In this document: piece after piece, positions 6,827 through 14,111 of the stretch | Layout of the letters: each line of letters begins with the position of its first letter | Position numbering within the stretch: position 1 is the stretch's first letter | Source: Agrococcus beijingensis | GTDB taxonomy: Bacteria; Actinomycetota; Actinomycetes; Actinomycetales; Microbacteriaceae | DNA: 64,000 bases | Reading direction: 5' to 3' | NCBI RefSeq assembly: GCF_030758955.1 | Contig: NZ_CP132360.1 | Coordinates: 15,467 to 79,466 of the forward strand | Made by a program: the position numbers and the translations under genes | The notes under the pieces: generated by a model | What the model was told of the DNA's origin: nothing | Database searches by the model: none | What the model saw: the letters and a program-made list of their open reading frames with translations, nothing else

Positions 6827-7182
6827 CGTTCGGCCCGCTTCCAGGCGTCGACCGCGGCGTCCGCGATCGCCTTCTTCATGAGGAGCACGGCCTGCCGGCG
6901 TCGCTTCTCGTGAGGCCAGAGGCGAGCCTCGGGCATCGAGGAGTCGAGCTCCTCGAGCCACGCATCGAGGTCGTCGCCGTCGAGCTCAGGCTGCCACTTC
7001 TTCGTCGCGGGAAGGCCTTGCGCCTCGCGGCGCGCGTTCTCGGCCGCCCAGCGCGCGGCGACGGCGCGGCTGGCCGAGGCGCTTCGCTCCTCGGGGCTGA
7101 GGCGGGCGTTGAGAGCCCACGCGCCCTTGCGGCCGATCGCCGCCATGCGGGCGCGTGTCTCGTCGTCGGCGGGGCACGTCAT
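6823..7182 (-). CDS. 119-aa basic element protein, unknown function
   Basis: The start ATG 7182 overlaps the TGA of the 46-aa gene. The N-terminal part (ARMAAIGRKGAWALNARLSP, then EERSASASRAVAARWAA) is basic and helical and resembles short DNA-contacting segments of phage and plasmid proteins. The C-terminal half is mixed charge (EEKRRRQAVLLMKKAIADAA-like helix). No named family is recalled. The coupled overlaps at both ends support expression as part of the replication operon. Confidence 0.55.
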   Translation of the reverse strand: MTCPADDETRARMAAIGRKGAWALNARLSPEERSASASRAVAARWAAENARREAQGLPATKKWQPELDGDDLDAWLEELDSSMPEARLWPHEKRRRQAVLLMKKAIADAAVDAWKRAER

Positions 7183-7319
7183 CGCGCACCGGCCTTGAGG
7201 ATCGCGCCGAGACGGGCGCGGAGCGCGGGCGACGGCTCAGGCGCGGCTGCGATGGCCGCGGCGTGGATGCCGTCAGGGTCTTGGAGGAGTGGGTCAGGAG
7301 CTGCGGTCGTGGAGCGCAT
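7179..7319 (-). CDS. 46-aa first gene of the element operon
   Basis: ATG 7319 to TGA 7179-7181, ending in an ATGA overlap with the next gene. The peptide (DPDGIHAAAIAAAPEPSPAL, then RARLGAILKAGAR) has a central Pro-rich turn between two helices. Similar short Ala-rich peptides open replication operons in actinobacterial elements, in my recollection; function is unknown. No Shine-Dalgarno sequence precedes it, but an inverted repeat (7330-7347) lies immediately upstream. It is supported mainly by the translational coupling. Confidence 0.5.
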   Translation of the reverse strand: MRSTTAAPDPLLQDPDGIHAAAIAAAPEPSPALRARLGAILKAGAR

Positions 7320-8020
7320 TGCATGCCAATCGGAAGATGACTTCCGACGGATGCACTCTTCCCCGGCTCTTCGTCCGGGCTACCACCGTTGCCGGCGTGC
7401 TACCAATCGTCGCCCGCGATGCGGACGATTCCACCCAACCGCCCGCGCGCGCAGTGGCTTTGAGAACTCCCCGTCTACGGGGCATTGGCAAGACGTGATC
7501 CCTGGCGCGGATTGCTTGGGCGTCCCACCTGCCTCGAGTGTAGCGGAAGTGGCCTCGCCGCGTACCATACGCCTCGGCGTGTCGCGCGAGGGTCGGCGAG
7601 GCGGCTGCGGCGGCGTTATCTGACAGCGAGAGCGTTCCGGGAATGTAGGAGGAGGTGTGGTTGTCGATCAACGTCTCTTCTCTGGGGTAGGGGGGGTAGT
7701 TACATTCCCGGAACGTCGAGAGTCGATAGTGCGCGCCGAATCGTCGAAATAGTGGCGCAGCTGGTCGCAGAGCGGGGGGTTAGTTACATTCCCGGTGCGT
7801 TATAGCGCCGCGACGCGGGGAGTGGAGCGCCGCCGCGCACTTCGAGCCGCCGACCACGGCGGCCGAGGTCGAGGCCGGATCGGCGCGCCAGACTCGAGCC
7901 GGGGTGCCTCTACCTCCCCGCCGAGCGAACGCGGCCAGCGAGACGCGACGATCGCCGGGCACGCCTCAGTCGCGACGGTGCCCGCCGTCGCGCTTAGGGC
8001 GTACCGGAGGCGCGCCGGCC
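7320..8020. other. Non-coding control region of the element
   Basis: About 700 bases without a convincing gene separate the replication operon and the recombinase gene end. It contains the hairpins TCGGAAG/CTTCCGA (7330-7347) and CCCCGTCTACGGGG (7467-7480), a possible leftward -10 TACACT (7544-7539), and three copies of a TTACATTCCCGG motif (7633-7799). It is the likely place for the operon promoter and a replication origin or repressor sites. A 106-codon frame at 7485-7805 owes part of its length to the motif repeats and is not called. Confidence 0.55.
7633..7799. repeat. Three iteron-like copies of TACATTCCCGGAACG
   Basis: Copy 1 (7633-7647) is the exact 15-base reverse complement of copy 2 (7701-7715). 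Copy 3 (7785-7799) matches 13 of 15 and shares TAGTTACATTCCCGG with copy 2. Each perfect copy contains the palindrome TTCCCGGAA. Spacing is 68 and 84 bases. They suit a dimeric DNA-binding protein or a replication initiator. Confidence 0.75.
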
Positions 8021-9820
8021 TCAGCGGCGGAAGCGGATCGACACGGTGCGATCGAGCGCCGCGTCGCTCATGCTGCGGCGGTTGCCCTGCCCGACGCTGT
8101 GGACGACGACGTCGACGAGCGCCTCGAGAGCGGCGCGGCGCCGGGTGAGGGACAGGCCGCGCCATGCCTCCGCCACGTCCTCCGCGGCGACGACGCCAGA
8201 GAGCGCGCCATCGTCGTCGAGTCCGGCGCGGAGCTTGGCGTCGAGCTCGTCGATCCGCGCCCGCGCCCGCTTCGTCAGGCGCACGCGCTCGGCGCGGTCG
8301 ATCAGCCCGTCCTGCTCGTCGTCGCCCGCCTGCCGCACGTTGGCCGCGAGCCGCTCCCGCTCGAGGCGCAGCTTGTCGACGTCGGGGCGCTCGCGGTTGA
8401 CGAGGAGGTCGGCGCCGCGGGCGGCGATGTACTGCACGACGCGCGCCTCGACGAAGCGGTCGAGAGGCTCGCCCTGCCGCATGAAGTGGGCCATGCTGCG
8501 GCATCGGTAGGAGTGAATCTTCCGGGCGCCGCCGCCTGCGCGGATGGGCTCGCCGCACCGCTCCCCGGCGAGCGCGAGAGCCGCCGCGGCGCGCTCCTGC
8601 GGGTCGAGGCCGGCGAGCGCGGCGTCGAGCTGCTGCGGCGTGAGGGCCGCGACCGCCGCGACCACGGTGCGCCGCTGCGGGTCGAGGGTCGCAGCAGCAG
8701 CCGCGCGGGCCTCCGGCGCGAGGGCCGCGACCGCCGCGACCACGGCAGCGCGCTCGTCCGGCGTGAGCGCGGCGGCGTCGGCCTCGCTCGCCTGGTCGAG
8801 CGCGAGCGCCACCTTCGCGATAGCGGCGTCGTCGCGCCGACCGTGCCCGCCGCAGACCGCGATGCCCGAGAGCAGCCACTTCCGCGCGGGGCCGGGCGAC
8901 GTCGTGCGCTCGGGGTTCGCGAGCCGCGCCTTGGCCGCCTCCCACTGCTCGACGGTCACGAGCGCCGGCCACGCGCCCGCCCGGCACGTCTCGCGCGTGA
9001 TCGCGGCCTGGTCGTAGCGCTCGCCCGGCTTCGGCGCCTCGAGCGGCAGCAGCGCGGCGTAGTAGGGCGACATGAGCATGCGCCGCAGCGTCGTCGGGCG
9101 GAAGGGCGCGCCGTCTGGCAGCCGCGGGTTGCTGGGATCGGAGCCGACGACGGGCAGCGTGCGCTTCTTCGCTTCGTTCCACTCGGCGGCGATCGACCGC
9201 AGCGGCACGCCCGCGAGGAAGTCGGCGTACAGGCGCCGCACGTCGTCCGCGCGCTCGCCGTCCAGCTCGTAGGCGTGCCCCGCGTTCGCTTCGCCCCGCT
9301 GCGCCCGCTTGTCGCGCTCGGCCTTCGTGACCCATCTGTAGCCGTAAGGGACGCGGCCCGACGTTGGTATCCCGTCCTCCTCACGGCGCGCCTTGTTCGC
9401 GTTGACGCGGCGCTCCGCCTTCGTCTCGCTCTCGGCGCGGGCGACCGACGTGACGAGGTTGGCCATGAGCCGCCCGTTCGTCGTCGAGAGGTCGAGCTCG
9501 CCGTCGACCGTGATGATGTGCACGCGCAGCGTGGTGAGCCGCTCGAGCGCGGCGAGCGAGCGCCCGAGGCGGTCGACCTTGCGCACGACGAGCACGTCGA
9601 AGCGGCCAGCCTTCGCGTCCTCGAGCATCCGGTCGAACGCCGTCCCCGTGCCGCGCTCGCGGTAGCCGCTCGTCGCGTCGTCGCGGTAGACCTCGACGAC
9701 GTCGTAGTCGCGCGCCGCGGCGAGGCTCTGACAGCGCGAGACCTGCACCTCGATGCCGTCGGGCTCGGCAACGGATTGGCGGGCGTAGATTGCGGCGCGG
9801 ACGGGGCTTGTCGGGGTCAT
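8021..9820 (-). CDS. Large serine recombinase (integrase) with an interrupted zinc ribbon
   Basis: A 599-aa site-specific recombinase that would integrate and excise the element. The N-terminal resolvase-type catalytic domain has the nucleophile in YARQS (Ser16), DDATSGYRERGT and KVDRLGRSLAAL. The recombinase domain (GRVPYGYRW to PTTLRRMLMSPYYAAL) follows. The zinc-ribbon domain begins at Cys323 (SGIAVCGG), but the partner Cys is 422, with 98 residues of mostly alanine-rich repeat between them instead of about two. Normal sequence resumes (ERCGEP...YRC...HFMRQ), then a coiled-coil motif and a basic tail. The start is ATG 9820; the longer frame would read chromosomal DNA. The insertion encodes a 26-bp direct repeat (8642-8667, 8720-8745). 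The catalytic domain looks intact. Confidence 0.92.
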   Translation of the reverse strand: MTPTSPVRAAIYARQSVAEPDGIEVQVSRCQSLAAARDYDVVEVYRDDATSGYRERGTGTAFDRMLEDAKAGRFDVLVVRKVDRLGRSLAALERLTTLRVHIITVDGELDLSTTNGRLMANLVTSVARAESETKAERRVNANKARREEDGIPTSGRVPYGYRWVTKAERDKRAQRGEANAGHAYELDGERADDVRRLYADFLAGVPLRSIAAEWNEAKKRTLPVVGSDPSNPRLPDGAPFRPTTLRRMLMSPYYAALLPLEAPKPGERYDQAAITRETCRAGAWPALVTVEQWEAAKARLANPERTTSPGPARKWLLSGIAVCGGHGRRDDAAIAKVALALDQASEADAAALTPDERAAVVAAVAALAPEARAAAAATLDPQRRTVVAAVAALTPQQLDAALAGLDPQERAAAALALAGERCGEPIRAGGGARKIHSYRCRSMAHFMRQGEPLDRFVEARVVQYIAARGADLLVNRERPDVDKLRLERERLAANVRQAGDDEQDGLIDRAERVRLTKRARARIDELDAKLRAGLDDDGALSGVVAAEDVAEAWRGLSLTRRRAALEALVDVVVHSVGQGNRRSMSDAALDRTVSIRFRR

Positions 9821-9845
9821 GGACTTAGTGTGCCCTACCCCACCC

Positions 9846-9849
9846 ACCG
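9846..9849. other. attR core
   Basis: ACCG is identical to the left core. The element arm GTGCCCTACCCCACCCAC (9830-9847) lies to the left, and the 3' half of the DUF4244 gene resumes in frame to the right. Confidence 0.6.
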
Positions 9850-9953
9850 CCGCGGCCGTGGGGTTCGCCGGGCTGCTGGTGGTGATCCTGCGCTCCGATG
9901 AGGTGCGCGCGGTGCTCACCGACATGGTGCAGCGCGCGCTGACCGTGCAGTAG
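9849..9953 (+). pseudogene. DUF4244 (Flp-pilin-like) gene, 3' fragment
   Basis: This stretch encodes the missing C-terminal half of the pilin-like protein: AAAVGFAGLLVVILRS, then DEVRAVLTDMVQRALTVQ and TAG at 9951-9953. It has no start codon or promoter of its own. Fused to codon 26 of the fragment at 1843 it gives a 60-aa protein with a transmembrane helix and short C-terminal helix, the normal DUF4244 architecture. The TadE gene begins on the next base (9954), so the original genes were contiguous. Confidence 0.88.
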
Positions 9954-10286
9954 ATGCGGCCGTCCAGGAAGGCGCTGGACGGCCTCCGCGGCGAGCTCGG
10001 TGCGGTCACGGCCGAGCTCGCCGCGGCGCTGCCGGCGGCGGTGCTCGCGATCGGCATCGCCGTGGCGGCGGTGGCTGCGACCGCTGCCCAGGTGGGGCTC
10101 GAGCAGTCGGCCGGAGCTGCGGCGCGAGCAGCCGGTCGCGGCGACGATCCGGCGCTCTACGCCGACGGCGCGGCGCTGCGGGTCGAGCCGCAGGGAGAGC
10201 TGGTGTGCGCGGTGCTCGAGCGGCCGGCGCTGGGCGGGGCGCTGACGCTGCGGGCCCGGAGCTGCGCGCACGGCGGCGGTCGATGA
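9954..10286 (+). CDS. TadE-like pilus protein
   Basis: A 110-aa minor-pilin-type protein of the tad system. The N-terminal GAVTAELAAALPA motif ending in a long hydrophobic helix (AVLAIGIAVAAVAATAAQVG) is the TadE hallmark, with the Glu conserved for pilin-like processing or assembly. A short periplasmic domain with two cysteines follows. The ATG directly follows the TAG of the DUF4244 gene, so translation was probably coupled to it; with the element integrated, transcription from the original tad promoter is likely broken here. Start of the next gene overlaps (ATGA). Confidence 0.8.
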   Translation: MRPSRKALDGLRGELGAVTAELAAALPAAVLAIGIAVAAVAATAAQVGLEQSAGAAARAAGRGDDPALYADGAALRVEPQGELVCAVLERPALGGALTLRARSCAHGGGR

Positions 10287-10660
10287 TGCGAGCTCGCGCG
10301 AGCGGCGAGCGGGCCTGGCGCGGCGAGGGCGGCGCCGGGGCCGCGCTGGCGCTCGCGATCGCGACCGCTGCGCTGCTGCTGGCGCTGCTGGTCGTCGGTG
10401 CCGGCACGGCCTCGATCGCGCAGGCGCGGGCTGCTGCCGCCACCGATGCCGCGGCGCTGGCTGCGGCCGACGCGCTCGCCGGATTCGCCGACGGCGCGCC
10501 GTGCGCGCTCGCCCAGGCGGTCGCGTCGGCCAGCGGCGCGCGGCTCGAGGGCTGCGCGCTGCGCGGGCTGGAGGCGAGCGTGACGACGGCCGTCCCGGTG
10601 GGCCCGTGGAACGCATCCGGCACCGCCATCGCGGGCCCGCCGACAGGGAGCGTGCCATGA
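10283..10660 (+). CDS. TadE-like protein of the Rv3654c (helicase/secretion neighbourhood) family
   Basis: A 125-aa protein with GGAGAALALAIATAALLLAL, an N-terminal membrane helix of pilin type, followed by an alanine-rich segment (AAAATDAAALAAADA) and a pair of cysteines (CALAQ...CALRG). This matches the second TadE-like gene usually found just before topA in actinobacteria (Rv3654c type). ATG 10283 overlaps the upstream stop; the second ATG at 10286 is an alternative. It ends 63 bases before topA. Confidence 0.72.
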   Translation: MMRARASGERAWRGEGGAGAALALAIATAALLLALLVVGAGTASIAQARAAAATDAAALAAADALAGFADGAPCALAQAVASASGARLEGCALRGLEASVTTAVPVGPWNASGTAIAGPPTGSVP

Positions 10661-10729
10661 CGGCGTGTGTACAGTGTCGATCCGTGGCCTCTCTGCCACG
10701 ACAACCCCCAGGAAGCAGTGAGCGTGAGC

Positions 10730-13444
10730 ATGGGCAAGAAGCTCGTCATCGTCGAGTCCCCGGCGAAGGGCAAGACGATCGAGCGGTACCTCGGTGAGGG
10801 ATACCAGGTGCTGGCATCGGTCGGCCACATCCGCGACCTCGTGAGCCCTCGCGACCTGCCAGCCGAGCTGAAGAAGGGCTCGTACGGCAAGTTCGCCGTC
10901 GACGTCGACAACGGCTTCGCTCCTTATTACGTCGTCAGCGACGAGAAGAAGAAGACCGTCGCCGAGCTGAAGCGGGCGCTCAAGGACGCCGACGAGCTGA
11001 TCCTCGCCACGGATGAGGACCGCGAGGGAGAGGCCATCGCCTGGCACCTGCTCGAGGTGCTGAAGCCCAAGGTGCCGGTGAAGCGGATGGTGTTCCACGA
11101 GATCACCAAGGACGCCATCGAGGAGGCCCGCAACTCGATGCGCGAGCTGAACATGCCGCTCGTCGACGCGCAGGAGACCCGGCGGATCCTCGACCGCCTG
11201 TACGGCTACGAGGTCAGCCCCGTGCTGTGGCGCAAGGTGCGCCAGGGCCTGTCGGCCGGGCGCGTGCAGTCGCCCACCGCGCGACTGATCGTCGACCGCG
11301 AGCGCGAGCGCATGGCTTTCGTGCCCGCCGCCTACTGGAGCCTCACCGCGCAGTTCGAGGCCGACGCCTCCCGCTTCGGCGCCCGCCTGGTGCGCCTCGA
11401 CGGCGCGCGCGTTGCCACCGGCAGCGACTTCGACGACCGCGGCCAGATCAAGGGCGTGCGCACGATCCTCGACGCGCCCGCCGCCGAGGCGCTCGCGACC
11501 GAGCTCGAGCAGGCAGCCTTCACGGTCGCCGGCGTCGAGTCGAAGCCCTACCGCCGCCGCCCCTCGGCGCCGTTCACCACGTCGACGCTGCAGCAGGAGG
11601 CGGGCCGCAAGCTCAAGCTCTCGGCGAAGCAGACGATGTCGGTCGCCCAGTCGCTCTACGAGCAGGGCTACATCACCTATATGCGCACCGACTCGCCATC
11701 GCTGTCGGGCCAGGCCATCAAGGCCGCCCGCGACCAGGCGACCGCGCTCTACGGCCCGGGCTCCATTCCGCAGGCGGCCCGCCACTACTCGGGCAAGTCG
11801 AAGTCGGCGCAGGAGGCGCACGAGGCGATCCGCCCTTCAGGCGACGCGTTCCGCACGCCGGCCGAGGTCAAGTCGTCGCTGACGCCCAACGAGCACCGGC
11901 TCTACGAGCTGATCTGGAAGCGCACGGTCGCCAGCCAGATGATCGACGCCACCGGCCAGACCGCCACGATCACGATCGCGAGCGAGAAGACCAGCCGCGG
12001 CGTCGCCGAGTTCACCGCCTCCGGCACCGTCATCACCGAGCCCGGCTTCCTGCAGGCGTATGAAGAGGGCAAGGATGCGTCGCGGTACGCCGACGACGCG
12101 GAGTCCGACTCGACCCTGCCCGACGTGAAGGCGAACGACCGGGTCGACCTCGCCGAGCTCGAGCGCAAGGACCACGTCACCACGCCCCCGCCGCGCTACA
12201 CCGAGGCGAGCCTCGTCAAGGCGCTCGAAGAGCTCGAGATCGGCCGGCCGTCGACCTACGCGTCGATCATCGACACGATCGTGCGCCGCGGCTTCGTCAC
12301 GCAGCGCGGCGGCGCGCTGGTGCCCGAGTGGATCGCGTTCTCGACCATCAAGCTGCTCGAGGACAACCTGGGCGACTACGTCGACTACGACTTCACCGCC
12401 GAGATGCTCGCCGACCTCGACCGCATCGCCGACGGCGAGCTCGACCGGCAGGACTGGCTGCAGCGCTTCTACTTCGGCAGCGACGTGCGGCCGGGCCTCA
12501 AGTCGACCGTCGAGAACCTCGGCGACATCGACGCGCGCGCGGTCAACTCGATCCCGGTCGCCGACGGGGTCATGCTGCGCGTCGGCCAGTACGGCCCCTA
12601 CCTCGAGGGCACCGGCCCCGACGGCGAGGTCAAGCGCGCCAACATCCCCGAGGACCTCACGCCCGACCAGCTCACGCCCGAGAAGGCGGCAGAGCTGTTC
12701 GCCGAGGAGCCCGCGCAGGATCGCGTGCTCGGCCAGCACCCCGAGTCCGGCCTCGACGTGGTCGTGAAGAACGGCCGCTTCGGCCCCTACATCGAGGAGG
12801 CGCTGCCCGTCGAGCTCGACGACGAGGGCAAGCCCGTCGCGCCCAAGAAGGGGAAGGCCGCGCCCAAGCCGCGCCGCGCATCCCTCTTCAAGTCCATGGA
12901 GCCCGAGTCGGTCGACCTGCCGACCGCGCTCAAGCTGCTGAGCCTGCCGCGCGTCGTCGGCCTCGACCCGGAGTCTGGCGAGGAGATCTCGGCGCGCCCG
13001 GGCCGCTACGGGCCGTTCCTCACCAAGGGCACCGACACCCGGTCGCTCGAGGAGGAGGATCAGATCTTCTCGATCACGCTCGAGCAGGCGCTCGAGAAGT
13101 TCGCGCAGCCGAAGTACGGCGCCCGGAAGGCCTCGAGCGCGCTCAAGGAGTTCGACGCCGACCCCGTCTCGGGCAAGCCGATCAAGCTGCGCGACGGCCG
13201 CTTCGGCCCGTACGTGACCGACGGCGAGACGAACGCGACGATCCCGCGCGGCGAGGACGTCGAGGCGGTCACCTTCGAGCGCGCCGTCGAGCTGCTGCAG
13301 ATCAAGCGCGAGAAGGGCCCCGCCAAGAAGCCGGTGCGCAAGGCGGCCGCCAAGCCTGCGGCCAAGAAGCCCGCCGCGAAGAAGCCTGCGGCCAAGAAGC
13401 CGGCCGCCAAGCCCGCCGCGAAGACGCCGCCGAAGACGACATGA
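10730..13444 (+). CDS. topA: DNA topoisomerase I (type IA)
   Basis: A 904-aa enzyme that relaxes negatively supercoiled DNA by single-strand passage. The TOPRIM domain (KKLVIVESPAKGKTIERYL; acidic triad in DEDREGEAIAWHL, near residues 94-106) is followed by the type IA core with catalytic Tyr317 in YMRTDS. Four or so C-terminal repeats (RFGPYV- and RYGPFL-type) replace the zinc fingers of E. coli TopA, and a lysine-rich AAKKPAAKKPA tail ends the protein, as in other actinobacteria. GTG 10724 lies 8 bases after AGGAAG and may be the true start, adding two residues. It overlaps tmk by ATGA. Confidence 0.97.
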   Translation: MGKKLVIVESPAKGKTIERYLGEGYQVLASVGHIRDLVSPRDLPAELKKGSYGKFAVDVDNGFAPYYVVSDEKKKTVAELKRALKDADELILATDEDREGEAIAWHLLEVLKPKVPVKRMVFHEITKDAIEEARNSMRELNMPLVDAQETRRILDRLYGYEVSPVLWRKVRQGLSAGRVQSPTARLIVDRERERMAFVPAAYWSLTAQFEADASRFGARLVRLDGARVATGSDFDDRGQIKGVRTILDAPAAEALATELEQAAFTVAGVESKPYRRRPSAPFTTSTLQQEAGRKLKLSAKQTMSVAQSLYEQGYITYMRTDSPSLSGQAIKAARDQATALYGPGSIPQAARHYSGKSKSAQEAHEAIRPSGDAFRTPAEVKSSLTPNEHRLYELIWKRTVASQMIDATGQTATITIASEKTSRGVAEFTASGTVITEPGFLQAYEEGKDASRYADDAESDSTLPDVKANDRVDLAELERKDHVTTPPPRYTEASLVKALEELEIGRPSTYASIIDTIVRRGFVTQRGGALVPEWIAFSTIKLLEDNLGDYVDYDFTAEMLADLDRIADGELDRQDWLQRFYFGSDVRPGLKSTVENLGDIDARAVNSIPVADGVMLRVGQYGPYLEGTGPDGEVKRANIPEDLTPDQLTPEKAAELFAEEPAQDRVLGQHPESGLDVVVKNGRFGPYIEEALPVELDDEGKPVAPKKGKAAPKPRRASLFKSMEPESVDLPTALKLLSLPRVVGLDPESGEEISARPGRYGPFLTKGTDTRSLEEEDQIFSITLEQALEKFAQPKYGARKASSALKEFDADPVSGKPIKLRDGRFGPYVTDGETNATIPRGEDVEAVTFERAVELLQIKREKGPAKKPVRKAAAKPAAKKPAAKKPAAKKPAAKPAAKTPPKTT

Positions 13445-14070
13445 CCGGCGCCTTCATCACCCTCGAGGGCGGTGACGGCTCGGGCAAGTCGACGCAGGCC
13501 GCCCTGCTCGGCGACTGGCTCGAGGCGCAGGGCCGCACCGTCGTGCGCACCCGCGAGCCCGGCGGCACCGCGCTGGGCGTCGAGATCCGCCGGCTCGTGC
13601 AGCACACCGAGGGCCATGTCGCGCCGCGCGCCGAGGCGCTGCTCTACGCCGCCGACCGCGCGCACCACGTCGCGACGCTCGTGCGGCCCGCGCTCGAGCG
13701 GGGCGAGGTGGTCGTGCAGGACCGCTACCTCGACTCGTCCGTCGCCTACCAGGGCGCCGGTCGCGAGCTCGACGGCCAGCAGATCCGCGACCTGTCGCTG
13801 TGGGCCGCCGACGGGCTGCTGCCGCACCTGACGCTGCTGCTCGACATCGAGCCAGCGGCCGGGCGGGCGCGCATGGCCGCCCGCGCCGACGCCGTCTACG
13901 ACCGGCTGGAGGAGACGGGCCTCGACTTCGCCGAGCGCGTGCGCGCCGCCTACCTGGGCCTCGCCCAGGCCGAGCCGGAGCGCTTCGCCGTCGTCGACGC
14001 ATCCGGCACCCCCGACGAGGTGCACGCGAGCGTGGTGTCGCACGTGCGTGCGATGCTCGAGGCGCGCTGA
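13441..14070 (+). CDS. tmk: Thymidylate kinase
   Basis: A 209-aa cytosolic kinase converting dTMP to dTDP for DNA synthesis. It has the P-loop GGDGSGKST (residues 10-18), the TREPGGT motif, and VVQDRYLDSSVAYQGAG, which holds the DR(Y/F) motif and the substrate loop. Length is normal. The start ATG overlaps the topA stop (ATGA), so translation is coupled. It lies directly upstream of the delta' gene, the usual actinobacterial grouping of replication functions. Confidence 0.96.
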   Translation: MTGAFITLEGGDGSGKSTQAALLGDWLEAQGRTVVRTREPGGTALGVEIRRLVQHTEGHVAPRAEALLYAADRAHHVATLVRPALERGEVVVQDRYLDSSVAYQGAGRELDGQQIRDLSLWAADGLLPHLTLLLDIEPAAGRARMAARADAVYDRLEETGLDFAERVRAAYLGLAQAEPERFAVVDASGTPDEVHASVVSHVRAMLEAR

Positions 14071-14111
14071 CACGCGCGGCGCGCACGGCAACGACAGGAC
14101 GACGGGGAGCG

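Larger units (their letters stand above)
1918..9849. mobile_element. Integrated element (about 7.9 kb) with serine recombinase, inside the DUF4244 gene
   Basis: The ends are defined by the two halves of the DUF4244 gene. The only identical bases shared at both junctions are ACCG (1918-1921 and 9846-9849), which fits the tiny crossover core of large serine recombinases. A recombinase gene lies at the right end, reading inward. Eleven genes in a leftward, mostly overlapping run (7319 to 1930) include a primase-polymerase/ATPase replication protein, an HTH protein, a zinc-ribbon peptide and small hypotheticals. The only sizeable non-coding stretch is 7320-8020. No capsid, portal, large terminase, relaxase, FtsK-like transfer gene or recognisable repressor was found. 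It may be a phage satellite, a plasmid-like integrative element or a remnant prophage. Confidence 0.88.

Noticed and set aside
7485..7805. 106-aa + strand frame in the element control region containing SYIPG twice
   Set aside because: The repeated peptide is just the translated TAGTTACATTCCCGG motif; there is no ribosome site and codon use is unlike real genes here.
1918..9849. Calling the element a complete prophage
   Set aside because: No capsid, portal, tail, lysis or large-terminase gene is present, and it is only about 7.9 kb.
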